From Ancylostoma caninum (Eukaryota > Nematoda > Chromadorea > Rhabditida > Ancylostomatidae), in assembly GCA_037903475.1 (NCBI GenBank), contig JBAJFG010000011.1, forward strand, positions 703,001-767,000: DNA of 64,000 nt, read 5' to 3'. The position numbers were made by a program, and so were the translations under genes. Position 1 is the first letter of the stretch; the number at the start of each line of letters is the position of its first letter. Shown here one piece after another: positions 1 to 11,163 of the stretch. The notes under the pieces are model-generated. The model was not told where the DNA came from, searched no databases, and saw only the letters and a program-made list of their open reading frames with translations.

Positions 1-147
1 TTTTTTTTTCTTCTTTGAATATGCAAATGTGATGACGTCATGTCCAACGTGAAAAAAAAACTTGTAAAACTTCACGGCGCGGACTTCTTCTTTTCTGTTT
101 CCCTCCTCAAATCATCCAACCGATCATGTCGAATGTGCTCAATGAAG

Positions 148-772
148 AAAACTCCGCGCCGTGGAGTCAAAGAAGGAGGAACTAAAAGATCTACCAGAGA
201 ACATAGTCGAAATCTCAATAAGTGAGTAGGAAAACTCCGCAGCAGTATCAGTTTATGCTTCCAATTGCAAATGATTCAGATTGCCTCCTCGATGGACTCT
301 CCTTGGGCCAACCCGAATTGCACATGGCAGCTGAGGAGCTGATGGACAACCCAACAGAGTGAGTCATGTCACCTAATGATTACTCACATCATTTTCCTAT
401 TTTGAGGTTAACTATTTCAGGTTCTTCTTGAAACTTGGCAGTAACAATGAGGAGCGCAAGAAAACCCTCGAATATCGCAAGGACTGTCGAATACGGTGGA
501 CTCCTAATTGTTCCGTGGCCATTAATCGAGCCCTGTAAGTTAATTAATCCAATTTTATCCTAAATTTTAGTTGGTTGATGATAATATGCACATAAAACGG
601 ACATTTCAGAGGGGATGTTAGACAGTATGTGATGAAGGGAACGAAGCTTATCCCTAAACCGGTAAGTTCCTCGTAAACGTAGAATCCAATGACTCGTACC
701 AGTAGTACTTCTCTTTTCTAGAAAAGGAAGACAATCATCTCCAACGTCGCAACAACGTCGCGCACGGAGTGA
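148..772 (+). CDS. unrecognised spliced gene, 3' part (five exons)
   Basis: Seen: five small exons can be joined, about 148-221, 280-358, 421-534, 610-661 and 722-772, through introns of 58, 62, 75 and 60 nt with donors gtgagt/gtgagt/gtaagt/gtaagt and acceptors ttcag (three times) and tctag. The frame stays open across the first four joins. The second exon reads NCLLDGLSLGQPELHMAAEE and the third is rich in Lys/Arg/Asn; the chain is hydrophilic with no membrane segment. The last exon is uncertain: the frame dictated by the splice ends at TGA 770-772, but the other two frames of the block from 722 stay open longer. The 5' end is not settled; ATGs at 40 and 127 are in other frames. I do not recognise the family. 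The regular short introns and codon-like composition make a real gene likely. Confidence 0.55.
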
Positions 773-1110
773 TAACGAAGCCGCGAAGAAAAACCGGATT
801 TGGAAGCTTTTTCGAAGCGGGATATGGGGATCTCTTAGGATCAGTATATTATTTTGTACATAGTAGCTGTGTATTTTTGAATTTTCTTCTAATATGTCTT
901 TGTTTTGTTTTTGAGCGCTTTTATTTTTACTCTTCATCCTTGAAGTTGAAGAGGTTAGCACCAAAATTTCCTCTATGAAACCTTATCTTGTTATGTTTTT
1001 TTTTGTGCGTAAGTGATGTGGTGGAGAAGGAGCGAGTAGGAGAGTGATAGTAGTGAGCAAGTAATGAAAGTGGGTTTTCTTTTTGATTGCATGGTCGTGT
1101 GAGAGAGAGA
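773..1110. other. intergenic, no gene seen
   Basis: AT-rich downstream region of the first gene with T and GA-rich runs. Antisense open frames here have no coding character. Nothing else supported up to the TA at 1111-1112. Confidence 0.4.
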
Positions 1111-1112
1111 TA

Positions 1113-2682
1113 CAGTGCGTTTCATAATTATAGGGACACCCGATTTTTTGCTGTAGCGAGCTTCACCGTGAACCAATCGATCTGATTTTTTCGTTATTCA
1201 ATTCGGGATGTGAAATAACCTCTAGAGACATATTTTCCATTGACATCATCAATATATAAGATTTTTATAGAAAAAGATAGAAAAACCAGTGTTTCAAAAT
1301 TATAGGGACACTTGGACTTGATGGAACGATTAACCCAGAGAACGGAATCTGTCAGTGCTGTTGTTACCAGTGGGTTATTCCCTGTCCATTGCTAATCTGA
1401 ACCTTCGGTTCTTCAAACTGGTGAAGGTGTTCCAGATGAGGCTCGGCCCAACATCGACCTTAGTTTCTTGAACTGTGCTTTAAAGTTTTTTAGCATAAAA
1501 GTTCTAGACGAATCAAGCATGGAACCATCTAGAATCTGTCTTAGAACCACTTTCCGCTAGAAATGAGTGTTTACAAGCGCTTTTCAGGCACAAGGCCTCG
1601 AGTTTGTGGCAGCTTTATCGTGCTGTGGTGCCTTGACCCACGGGGATAACTGCACTTTCTTGAATCAAAGCAAACTTTTGTCAACGATAACCACTCAGAT
1701 GTGATGCAGAATGATCACACAGGGTTTGATGAATGCCTCTATGTTGAATTCTAGTTGATACAAAGGCGATGAACAGCGTACGACATGCACGAGATCCAAT
1801 CGACACTGCACACAGTCGCTTCCTAAATCCCATCATAAAAAGGAAACATAATCGTGGCCTTAATTCTTCAATAAGGCCTCTTTTCTGTATGAATCGATCA
1901 AATTCTCTCTTATTCATAAGATCGGATAATATTTCTGGAGAAAAGAATTAGTTCCCCAAGACGGTACTTGGGAGGCAAAATGGCTTGTTCCAGCATGTCA
2001 TGTCGTGCACGGCGTAAATTGTTCATCGCCTTTGTATCAACTAGAATTTAACATAGAGGCATTCATCAAATCCTGTGTGATCATTCTACATCACATCTGA
2101 GTGGTTATCGTTGACAAAATTTTGCTTTGATTGAAGAAAGTGCAGTTATCCCCGTGGGTCAAGGCACCACAGCATGATAAAGCTGCCACAAACTCGAGGC
2201 CTTGTGCCTGAAAAGCGCTTGTAAACACTCATTTCTAGCGGAAAGTGGTTCTAAGACAGATTCTAGATGGTTCCATGCTTGATTCGTCTAGAACTTTTAT
2301 GCTAAAAAACTTTAAAGCACAGTTCAAGAAACTAAGGTCGATGTTGGGCCGAGCCTCATCTGGAACACCTTCACCAGTTTGAAGAACCGAAGGTTCGGAT
2401 TAGCAATGGATAGGGAATAACCCACTGGTAACAACTGCACTGACAGATTCCGTTTTCTGGGTAAATCGTTTCATCAAGTCCAAGTGTCCCTATAATTTTG
2501 AAACACTGGTTTTTCTATCTTTCTCTATAAAAATCTTATATATTGATGATGTTAATGGAAAATATATCTCTAGAGGTTATTTCACATCCTGAATTGAATA
2601 AAGAAAAAATCAGATCGGTTGGTTCACGGTGAAGCTCGCTACAGCAAAAAATCGGGTGTCCCTATAATTATGAAACGCACTG
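1113..2682. mobile_element. Tc1/mariner-type foldback element with doubled terminal repeats
   Basis: Seen: both ends are TA-flanked; the left end starts cagtgcgtttcataatta after TA 1111-1112 and the right end is its reverse complement before TA 2683-2684. The two arms, about 1113-1780 and 2020-2682, are near-perfect inverted copies, leaving a roughly 240-bp centre. Inside each arm the terminal motif recurs about 175 bp inward as gtttcaaaattataggga, in the same orientation, giving the IR/DR pattern known from Tc1-like elements such as Sleeping Beauty. Neither strand encodes a recognisable transposase; open frames are short and in the arms. Inference: a non-autonomous foldback derived from a Tc1-like element with an IR/DR terminus. 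The transcript of one arm would fold onto the other. Confidence 0.85.
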
Positions 2683-2835
2683 TAGCATTTTTTGATTTCC
2701 TTCTTGGCTCACTGCTTCGGTAAGCATTTGAGTAATGTTTGTGGACATTCGTAATGAGTGAGTGAAGTTGGTAGATGAAGCTAGAGTGGGAACAATTCAT
2801 GGTTTCAGAGAGGAAATTTTCGGTGCCTTTTGATT

Positions 2836-3040
2836 ATTGACGTTTCACCAAAGTATATTCTGATCGATCTGTTTTTCCTAACCTGAACTCAGACGTTTAC
2901 CCGATCTCAGTCCCATTGAACCGGCCTCACACGTTTCTCATAATCTCAGACGCTTTACCTCTGGCTTTGACGTTTTAACCCGGATCTGACGTTTCACTTA
3001 CTCGAATTTTGCTTTTACTTGATCCTAGACATTTTCACCA
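2836..3040. repeat. degenerate GACGTTT(A)CC short repeats
   Basis: About seven spaced copies of a gacgttt/acgttta-acc motif at intervals of roughly 20-40 bp (for example near 2838, 2893, 2930, 2948, 2968, 2988, 3028). The spacing is irregular. Might be a decayed coding repeat continuing the Lys-rich frame on the minus strand next to it. Confidence 0.4.
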
Positions 3041-3433
3041 TGTATTAGGGCTCAAGCCGAACTTGGGTGTTTTAAGCCGAAATGGAACTTTTAGCCGAAA
3101 TAGGATTTTTTCTGATTCCTGACTCATTTTTTGAACATCAACTACATTTTTGTTATCCCGGCCTTTGAGAACTTCACTTTTTTTCATGGCATCTCCTCTA
3201 TTATTTTGCTCACTGTCACGAGTTATCATAGGCATCGGGTTGTTTTTGAATTTTGCAGCATGTGCTGCTTTAGTACTGACGGTTCTTCCTCTTTTTTCTC
3301 TCACTTGAACGCCATTGTCACTTACCATTTGTTTTTTGCGATATCTTTTTGTTCTTTCTCAAATTTTTGCTCGTTTCCTTTTCATATTTTTGAGTTTTAT
3401 TGTTCTTCTTGTGAAGTTCTGAAGATTTTAGTT
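3035..3433 (-). CDS. Lys/Asn-rich hypothetical coding stretch
   Basis: Seen: the minus-strand frame 3328-3035 is hydrophilic and rich in Lys, Asn, Asp and Arg (it contains KKSEVLKGRDNKNVVDVQKM), and upstream in another frame is a Lys-rich stretch ending at a possible donor (ggtaagt near 3327). Either the frame starts at the ATG at 3328 or the upstream stretch is a separate exon. There is no signal peptide or known domain. Low-complexity A-rich DNA can mimic this, so the call is weak. Confidence 0.3.
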
Positions 3434-3733
3434 TTGCATAGCATAGCTGTTGTTTAGAAAACGATAGTGAAGTTTATTTGCGTTTCCGTGTTGTTCAACA
3501 CTCCATTCAGGGGTTTTTTAGCGCATAGGTCCGCGGGTCTCCCGAAGGCCCACGGACCCGTGCAGCGGAATTATTCCCCCCCCCCAAAAAAAAGTGGTTT
3601 TGGGACGACAAAAATCCAGTAATAGGGCGACGAAATCCGTTGAGTGGGGCGACGATGCTACCTTCTCTGGGGCGAGGATCAGCAAAAGCCGGGGTGACCA
3701 CATCGATATAGAACCTCTTGATTATGACGGTTC

Positions 3734-3771
3734 GGCAGCTCACCTCTCAATGACAGGCGAGGTGAGCTGCC
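3734..3771. other. perfect 13-bp hairpin
   Basis: Arms ggcagctcacctc (3734-3746) and gaggtgagctgcc (3759-3771) are exact inverted copies with a 12-nt loop. The hairpin lies in GC-richer unique DNA with no gene. Could be the centre of an old MITE. Confidence 0.5.
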
Positions 3772-4112
3772 TTCGGCCGAGCATAGTCCCCCTCCAATGT
3801 CTGAGAAAGAACGTTACAGATTCGAAACGGACAGTGGTGGAGTGAAGGCTATCATGAGCAGAGAGGGAAGTAGTCCATGTCTTAACTGAAAGGATTTCCG
3901 GATTTCTCATGCAGTATTTCTCTTCTACTCATCCATTTTCGTTTTTTTTTCTAAGGGTGGTGACGAGTGAGCTGGGTCTGACACGCAAATTCAATGTCAG
4001 TTCTTGAGAAAGGTAATAGTTCTTGTTTTTTTGATTCCAGTCACCTCAATTATGGACAATAGGGAAATAGAAACAGAGAAGATTTCAGACTTGTATTATG
4101 TTGAACGAAAAA

Positions 4113-4890
4113 TATTAGGTTGTTACACAAATTCCCACTGTTTTCGCAAAGGAATTTTTGAACGTTTGTAATAAAGACTCTCAATCAGATTTTGCTTGTT
4201 TCCACATAGCATTTCAAAGCGCTTGATCTCGCGAATGTTCCGGAATGTGAACACATTTTCTGTCCTGTTTTGAAAATGTGGTCAACTTCGAAATGAACCA
4301 TTCGTGAATGCAAATTCGGTAACTGCTCTTGCACGAGTTATAACTGGACCATAACATTGCATATGCCTAATCAACTTTGGCTGGAGTAGTCTCGAAGCTA
4401 ATCTTATTCTTCATCATACTTTCTCTCCCCATTTCATTGTCGAGCGGTCTCAAGCACAGGCACCAGGCTTGATGACCCAAAATTTTGGAGTTGAAGCGAA
4501 TTGAAATGGGACTTCTTTCATAGTGACTGGGTACATCATCCATTTGGGGACACCAACCGGTAGTAGTTTATGGCAATTCTGTGAGAATCACATCATTTTC
4601 CCACACTGTGGAGGCGCCTTATTTTTCTTGGTCGAACTCTCTGAAAAGGTAATGAGCTCGCAGAACAATTCTTGATTGCCCATTATGTATCCTTCGCTCT
4701 AACAGAGCGTCTTTCATCAGTTCACAAGAATGTCCACTGAGCGAGAATCGACTTGCCAAAGCAAGTGACCGGCAGCACTGCCCGGCTCAATTCTTTGCCT
4801 CGTTGTCCACGGATTTCGGACCAGCGGAGCTTTTGCTGTGAAAACGGCACGACCGCTGCCGTTCATACTTCGATTGCTACCTGTTGTTAT
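4113..4890 (-). mobile_element. TA-flanked mariner-like element, degraded copy 1
   Basis: The left end (ttaggttgttacacaaat near 4114) and the following 780 bp match the complete copy at 41655-42542 in the same orientation, at roughly 65-75% by eye. The matching right terminal repeat is missing, so it is truncated near 4890. On the minus strand a short tract near the left end resembles the coding-like tail of copy 2 but is frameshifted. No DDE motifs were found. Non-autonomous or fully decayed. Confidence 0.6.
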
Positions 4891-4894
4891 AATA

Positions 4895-5759
4895 TTTGTG
4901 TTGCGTACGATGGTTGTAGACAAACTATCTGTAGGTTCAAGAGTCTCTCTCGCGACTCTACTTTAACCCTAGTGCTTCAGTTACTACCTCTGTAGTAATA
5001 CAAAAATCTACATAACGGCTTTATTGATAGATGAGGTAGACGAGGCAGGCAGCGGTGAGGCGGCTGCGGCTTCCCGGTTTGCTGGACTGCTGGCTGGCGC
5101 TACTGGTTAGGACCAGTACTGACGTAGACTGACTTGACCAAGCAGGCTTGGTTGCCAGTAGTCCCGCCATCAAGCAACTATCAGGATCGCCTGCGGTATG
5201 GCCATTTTGCATCGCCGCTACCAGCTAACCGGATTCAAGCGAAGTGTCGACCAAGCGAAGTGACTGCAGGAGCGAAGACTGATTGACTGACTGACTGATC
5301 CGTCTGTGACGCGGCAGCGGTGGCAGACGTGCTCACACAGGTCTGACCGGGCAGATCGAGATCGACACAGTGAAACGAGAACACTGAGTCGTGTGGAAGC
5401 ACGACACGTTTCACTATTGTTATAGTGTTCTAGTCCCCATCCAAGCGTGTTTTAACTATAACTCGGAACGATATCAATTTTGCTGAAAACTCAGCTGATT
5501 CGTGAGAAAACTGCCTTAAGTGTGAAAAAATTCAAAAACATTCGCTTCTGAAACAGTAGAAAACGTCACGAACACAAACAATGGATGAAGTTGAAGTGAT
5601 GATGCAATATTGTGTGAAAATAAGCCACTTATAGGGGACCACATGGTCTCACATTGTGTTGGTCGATTCTGTAACTATTACATTTATTTTTCTAGTACAA
5701 TATCCGTCTTTGTCTAGAAACTTGTTTCGCGTTGTTCTCAATAATCATTCTATTGATAG
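4895..5759. other. no gene seen; GACT-rich short repeats
   Basis: Contains low-complexity tgactgactgac around 5279-5300 and related ctgacttgac/gactgac words from 5100. Open frames are short and on both strands; none has exon character I would defend. Confidence 0.35.
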
Positions 5760-5918
5760 AGCGTGTTTTCTGACTTTCTGTTAGCGTTTAAGGCTCTAGT
5801 AAAACCCCAGAAAAGGCAACAGGCTGAGTCAATCAAGAATGTCGAAAAAATCCCAGAAGTGGAGAGCAAACGGCCTCGGCACGGGCATCGATATAACCTC
5901 AGACAAAGCAACAGATAG
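5760..5918 (+). pseudogene. short gag-like remnant with RYNLR motif
   Basis: Seen: an open frame of about 52 codons, charged throughout, ending HGHRYNLRQSNR before TAG 5916-5918. The RYNLR motif reappears in the fragment at 9749-9917. Basic YNLR motifs are common in retroelement polyproteins. An overlapping frame starting at ATG 5839 and reaching a gtaaat donor near 5958 also looks coding, so the true reading is unsettled. There is no complete element around it. Confidence 0.3.
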
Positions 5919-6400
5919 CTCCCAAAAGAGACCGTTTAACCCTCGGGGAAGCATCTGGTAAATTCAAGCAAGGACACGAAAACTCTTCCGAGACTGGCGA
6001 CACTTGGGTTCCTATAATGGCGTCGCTATGACCCCTCTGCTCTTCTTACACAGGCACATGTGCCCGTTTGGTTCCGCACATGTGCCAGTATTGGGGAGGC
6101 ACATCTGCTCCGTAGTTTCTCAGTTGGGCTATGTCGAAGCTGATATGGTGTATCCCGAGGTGAAGTGTTGCCTTTCTTTGAATATGTCCTAGTTAGCACA
6201 AATCCTACAACTATATTTCAAATTACATACAAATGTTTTTTTCTGTGTACACTTCTCTGTATTTATGACCCACTCTGCAGGCGAGTGGAATTTTGAGAAA
6301 GTACTTCTGATTTGGAAGAAATTTCCAAGAATGGGTCATTCGAACTCTCGCGAAATGGAGATACTCCAGCGTCGTGTCAATTCAAAGTGAAGAACCTTAA

Positions 6401-6818
6401 AGGCAGCACTCACGGAAATTTTTGGGTTTAAGATTTCGCGGTATATCGGGGTTTTTAAGGACGATGAACTCAATGACAACGATGAAGTAGCGTGAAACAC
6501 GCGGAAAACACATAAAATAATGGCGGTACTCCATGTGTGCCCACAGCGTGGACGAGTGTTCCGTGATGGGTCCCGCCAAACCTGCAAATGCTACGAATTT
6601 CATAAACACGCCCCCGCTGAACCACATGCACACACCCTATCAACGGCGTTAGTCGGCGCGATGGAACCCTAATGTCCAGAGCGGCAGATGTGTCCACGGC
6701 AGTATCTTCGCAGGTAGGCGGCCATTCAAGGTGTTCAACTTACTATTGCGATTGTCCAGCGGCCGGCTACATGGTAAGTCACTCATTTCAGAAGTGAAAA
6801 TTTCCGTGAGTGCTACCT
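6401..6818. mobile_element. TTAA-flanked MITE 1
   Basis: TTAA at 6397-6400 and 6819-6822 flank terminal inverted repeats: aggcagcactcacggaaatt on the left and its complement (with one change, ctacct) on the right. 418 bp, no coding capacity. TTAA duplication is typical of piggyBac-type transposases. A lone right end of the same family lies at 13727-13750. Confidence 0.8.
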
Positions 6819-7600
6819 TTAAGGTGGTACTCCATTCTTTTCAACCGCCTGGAATTGCAGGTACTTTCGGGCCAAGAGCCCATCTGTGAACATTATGCTG
6901 ACGAGGTACAAATATGTATGAAATAAAAAGAAATCAGCTTGACTCGAAGTCCAGCAGTTTTGCGGACAGTAACAGTGACACCTCACACCCGTGGCCGAAG
7001 CATGACAGGTTCCGCTACCGCCGAGTGGAGCCTTCAGCGTGGTCCATATGCCATCACCGTTTCTTCTACACTGGCCAGTGATTACAAGAAATTCATGCAT
7101 TCAATCATTATTGTCGGGGATGTAGGAGAACTCGGTTCCCATTATAAACTCGATTTCATCCCGCACTTTGACCGTGCACGAAAACGTCCCACTGCACAAA
7201 CGATATAAAAAAAAGCTCTCTGCCATTAGGATGTAAGGAAAACTCGAAACAATTGCACACGAGAAGTTCTGATTCCTGTGATGTCTTTCTTGTATCCCAA
7301 GATCCCCATTCTAGGAATAAGAATTGAGTGCTTCAGTATTTCTAGTCTGTTGTCAACCTTAATGAGGTTTACATGCACAAACTGTTGAGTGAAGGTTAGC
7401 GGAGCTAGTTTTCCATTTTTCTCTTTCTTTGAGACAGTAATCGTCTCTACGTCAATCAGAGATATATTCTTCACAGTTAGAGACGACTCGGCACATGTTT
7501 TATGCTTTGAAAAATACCGCTAGGTCGCACCGCACTCTTGGCCTGTTTAGAACAGAAAATGTCCAGATACTACCCTGGATCATTTTCTGGAAGCACCCAG
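6819..7600. other. unresolved stretch with two weak open frames
   Basis: An 89-codon plus-strand frame (6939-7208) and an 82-codon minus-strand frame (7226-7474) are mildly protein-like but have no recognised domain, no partner exons and no clear start context. Not called as genes. Confidence 0.25.
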
Positions 7601-7830
7601 ACAAACTTCCAGAACTTCCGTGGAGTTTGTCGATTTTCGGAACTTCCGCGGAGCCTGTTTTTCTATTGGAGCCCAATTTTCGGAACTTCCGCGGAGATAT
7701 GACGTCACCCGTCGATTTCTTCGGAAGTTCCGCGCAAGTTCTGTGGAAGTTCCGAATGGAGACGCAGATAAAAAAGTAGCTTCGGAGCTTGACACTTTTC
7801 GGAACTTCCACGGAGCTTCGAGAGAGATAG
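7600..7830. repeat. palindromic GGAACTTCCG repeat cluster 1
   Basis: At least eight copies of ggaacttccNcggagc or its complement occur within 230 bp, in both orientations. The core cggaacttccg is itself a palindrome, so all six frames stay open, which explains the overlapping long open frames on both strands. Not coding. Confidence 0.8.
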
Positions 7831-7839
7831 AATGACCCA

Positions 7840-8340
7840 AGAAACTAACAGATCAAATGGCACGTTTTCGTCCAACTTTTATAGTGGTATGTTCTTGATT
7901 GACTTCGGCTAGAGAAACAAAGCCGCGATAGAATGAGGAAATTTTTACGCTATTTTTCCCTCGAAATTCACTCCGGTATGCCCCAATAATGACTATCTGT
8001 AATGTCGGAAATTCGGGTAAAGCTCGCGTCAGATAAATGTACCCCTGGGATTATTCCCATTAAAACAAAATTTTGACAGATTTCCACCAAAGAAGAATTT
8101 TTCCATGTTATCGTTGATTTTGAAATCTGACGCAGATACGTAGCACAGTCAGAGGGCAGGGCTCCTTGGAGCTCATATTCAGAAAACGAAGCCACTACAG
8201 GCGGAATTAGTGCTACATGCTGGAACAATCCTTGGTGAGAGTCAAGATTCCACGATTTTCGACGTCGGGACGCATGGAAGTGTCTATAACTCCATGTTTG
8301 CCGATTTTACCTTAATAGTCGAATTATGATTGACTCTAGA
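7840..8340. other. no gene seen between the two palindromic repeat clusters
   Basis: One 86-codon minus-strand frame (7968-8228) is present but has no domain, signal peptide or splice partners that I can identify. Confidence 0.25.
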
Positions 8341-8364
8341 ATGCGCGAATTACGTCACTCTTGT

Positions 8365-8505
8365 TCGATTTCGGAACTTTCGCGGAGCTAATCCGGAACT
8401 TCCGCGGAGCCAGTTCGGAACTTCCGCGGAGCCTATTCGGAACTTTCGTCGGGTCACCCGCGGAAGTTCCGAACAAGCTCCGCGGAAGTTCCGAAAGTTT
8501 GTCTG
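8365..8505. repeat. palindromic GGAACTTCCG repeat cluster 2
   Basis: Six or seven copies of the same cggaacttccgcggagc unit as in the cluster at 7600-7830, again in both orientations, with phased spacing of about 20-30 bp. Same family, about 550 bp apart. Confidence 0.8.
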
Positions 8506-8509
8506 GGCA

Positions 8510-9230
8510 ATTAGTCCATTTTTACAAAATGGACCAGGTCCCAAAAATCTGTATGCAAAGTGGTTCTCGAAGAGTTCACCTTCTGGGTTCTGAAGAAGAA
8601 CACGGATCGGAACAGAGCCCAGCAAATGTTTTAGTATTATTCGGTTGGAATGGGAGGTGTTTGTAAGTGCAGACTAGGCTGGAAGTGAAGCAGAGATTCA
8701 CCAGCACCCTCTTGTTCAATGCAGTCGAAACAATAAATTGATTTTGACAAAATGGTTCCAAGGAAGACAAGGACACATCATTAAGGTGGAAGAGTGGTGG
8801 TGTCTGTTTGTGCTCGCTCCAGGGAAATTTCATTAGTTGTTGGGAAACTCACACAAACACAAAAAAGTATTTTTTGAGCTAAACCAGCATTTTTTTTTCG
8901 GAAAAATTGGGAACGGAAATTCATGAGAAGTTTCCGAATATGGCCAGGGTAAAGGCGTTGACTTCTTCATCCTCATGACAGCATGATCGGGCATTGGCTT
9001 GCTTGCTCTTAGCGCGGACGAATTGTTCCGGCAAAGAAAACTAGTTCGTTCGTCGATTTGTTCGAGCTACAGGTCCCTAAGTGACGAACCGTAACAAAGA
9101 CAGAAAGATAAATCGCGTTTTTATTTTGAGAAACGTCTCCCTCTAAATTATCAGGACGCTCAGAGCCTTTAGGGGAATACGCCGTTATGATTGATTTTCA
9201 CAGTCACTGTATATGAATGCTTGTGCTCCT
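8510..9230. other. no gene seen
   Basis: Unremarkable sequence between the repeat cluster and MITE 2. Open frames here are continuations from the repeats. Confidence 0.35.
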
Positions 9231-9234
9231 TAAA

Positions 9235-9634
9235 GACAGCAGGAGCTGAAATCCTCGACTCCGAGCTGAGCTGTGGGTGATGAAGTACAGACTCAGCACA
9301 TCATAAATGTGAAACGAACACAGGCAATGATGGCTTACCTGCAGAGAAAATGGAACATTCGTCGCGAACAATTTCGCGCAAAGGGAAAACGAAATGCATT
9401 CAATTCACAAGGTTTCATGGCGGGACTCGGCCAAACCACGCGCCGCAATGGCTTTCGCGCCGGGGAAAACTCGTCCGCGCACGAACACGGCCGGGTGTGT
9501 TCGCGACGAATGTTCCATTTTCTCTGCAGGTAAGCCATCATTGTCTGTGTTCGTTTCACATTTATGATGTGCCGAGTCTGTACTTCACCACCCGCAGCTC
9601 AGCTCAGAGTCGAGAATTTCAGCTCTTGCTGCCT
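9235..9634. mobile_element. TTAA-flanked MITE 2 with long inverted arms
   Basis: TTAA at 9231-9234 and 9635-9638. The arms are about 140 bp each, from agacagcaggagctgaaat on the left to its near-complement on the right (gatttcagctcttgctgcct-like), leaving a 120-bp centre. Because the arms are inverted copies, the same protein-like string appears on both strands, so those frames are shadows. 400 bp. Confidence 0.85.
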
Positions 9635-9748
9635 TTAAAATCGTCCGGGGCTGCTGCTTCTTTCTTGAGGCTTCATTTGTTCAGTTGTTGCCACATAATT
9701 GCAGTTTCAATGTATACGCAATATTTTTCTTAATTGGAAAACTGTCAG

Positions 9749-9917
9749 CCATTCGCATGGCAAGGATGAACGGAATCGCTACAATTTAAGACCGCTGACA
9801 GTGTCCAGGAAACTGGCCTCTGCAATTTTCAAAGAAGCAAAAGAGGTGGGAGCAGACTTACATAAAAAGCTGCAGGGTGTGGAAATGGAATTAAGTAGGG
9901 GAGCCGAAGATGCATAA
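9749..9917 (+). pseudogene. gag-like remnant exon with RYNLR motif
   Basis: After an acceptor-like ctgtcag at 9742-9748 the frame reads SHGKDERNRYNLRPLTVSRK and continues as an amphipathic Lys/Glu-rich segment to TAA 9915-9917. It shares RYNLR with the fragment at 5760. It could be the last exon of a host gene or the end of a retroelement polyprotein; no partner was found. It begins about 100 bp after MITE 2. Confidence 0.3.
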
Positions 9918-10179
9918 AGACATCGTTGGGCTTGCAGAAGGCCTGTCCTAGATTTATTTCGCGGTCGTTGCATCTCTACTGTTGAATGACTGTGGTCATG
10001 CTCTCTCAGTTTTCTATAATTATTCGGGTGTACCAGATAGCTTGCATAGCCCAGATACATTACTGAGATCACCCATGGTAAACGCATTGACTTCCACGGT
10101 GACGACAGCTGAATTTGGGGATGCTCTGGGCTTCTTCATTCTGGGTAATTTTGATTATGCATGCGGTTCCTGCCTTTAA

Positions 10180-10528
10180 AGGCAGTGTCCAGGCAAAAAT
10201 TTCGATACTTCAATTCTTCCATCCTGTTACTCTACTCGACGAGCTGATTGCAACTGTATAGGTTTTACCCGTAGAAACCTTGAAATACTTGGTTTTTAGA
10301 AGGTTGAAAGTTACGATGTGGACGCGTGTTCAACAAGATAGCACATGTTGGTGTGAGTCACATCCGCAACACAAGAGAATAGAGAGGGACCAGGCTGTTA
10401 GACAGTAAAACATGTCTTTACAATCTTAGACATGACTTAACATGTTTTCACGAAATCTTCGAAGGGGCGGAGCGGGCACTGGATCGGCTTTGGGTACCAA
10501 CAGCGAAGATTCTGCCTGGACACTGCCT
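10180..10528. mobile_element. TTAA-flanked MITE 3
   Basis: TTAA at 10176-10179 and 10529-10532. Ends aggcagtgtccaggc and gcctggacactgcct are exact inverted copies. 349 bp, no coding capacity. Its termini also resemble those of the large element at 40442-43534 (ggcagtgtc). Confidence 0.85.
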
Positions 10529-10535
10529 TTAATGC

Positions 10536-11160
10536 TAGCATCCACCGCCGACCAAATTCAGCTCACGAAGGCACATGGATTTATTGCTGGTACATGAGCA
10601 GATATCGCTATAACCAGTTTTTTTTCCATTTGGCATAACACTAATGCATGCGGATTTTTTTCCTCCAATTAGCTTCCACATAAGTGATATATTTCACAAA
10701 GTGACGCATTCTGCTGCACAGCGTGTGAGAATACAAGACCAAAAAGTGCGAAGCAGGGATGAGCGGAATTCTGGTTTCCGGAAGTCGGAAGTTCCTGAAT
10801 TCTTGCCTCATGCGAGCTTCTGACTTCTAGATTTCTGGACGATTGGCAGTCCTATGGTCACGCCAACTCAAACGTGCTGTATTCGTCGCCCCAAATTTAC
10901 CCAGATTTTGAACTTCGCCCAACTTCCGACTTCCGGTCTCATGCAGTACTTCCGCTCATCCCTGGTGCGAAGTGACATAAACAAATGTTCTTCCTGTGTC
11001 ATTATTTTCACACAAAGTCACCTTTAAGGTTACTTGCAGAAAACATTGGAGATTTGCTAAAATTGAAAACTGAATGATGGCAAAACCTTCATTAAAGGCA
11101 CATGTTAGATGCCAGCTTCTCGAGAAAAAAAAACAGTATGTAGTTGGCAAGAGAGAACGT
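10536..11160. other. no gene seen; 3' flank of the peptide gene
   Basis: Contains several gaagt/cttcc words (10780-10960) recalling a decayed copy of the GGAACTTCC repeat. Nothing else supported. Confidence 0.35.
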
Positions 11161-11163
11161 TGC

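Noticed and set aside
1681..1951. Possible transposase in the centre of the foldback element
   Set aside because: The 60-78 codon frames on both strands have no helix-turn-helix or DDE motif and overlap the inverted arms.
7500..7840. Overlapping 70-103 codon frames on both strands
   Set aside because: Explained by the palindromic GGAACTTCCG repeat, which leaves all frames open.
9273..9559. Two frames encoding almost the same peptide on opposite strands (AYLQRKWNIRRE)
   Set aside because: Consequence of the long inverted arms of the TTAA MITE at 9235-9634, not a convergent gene pair.
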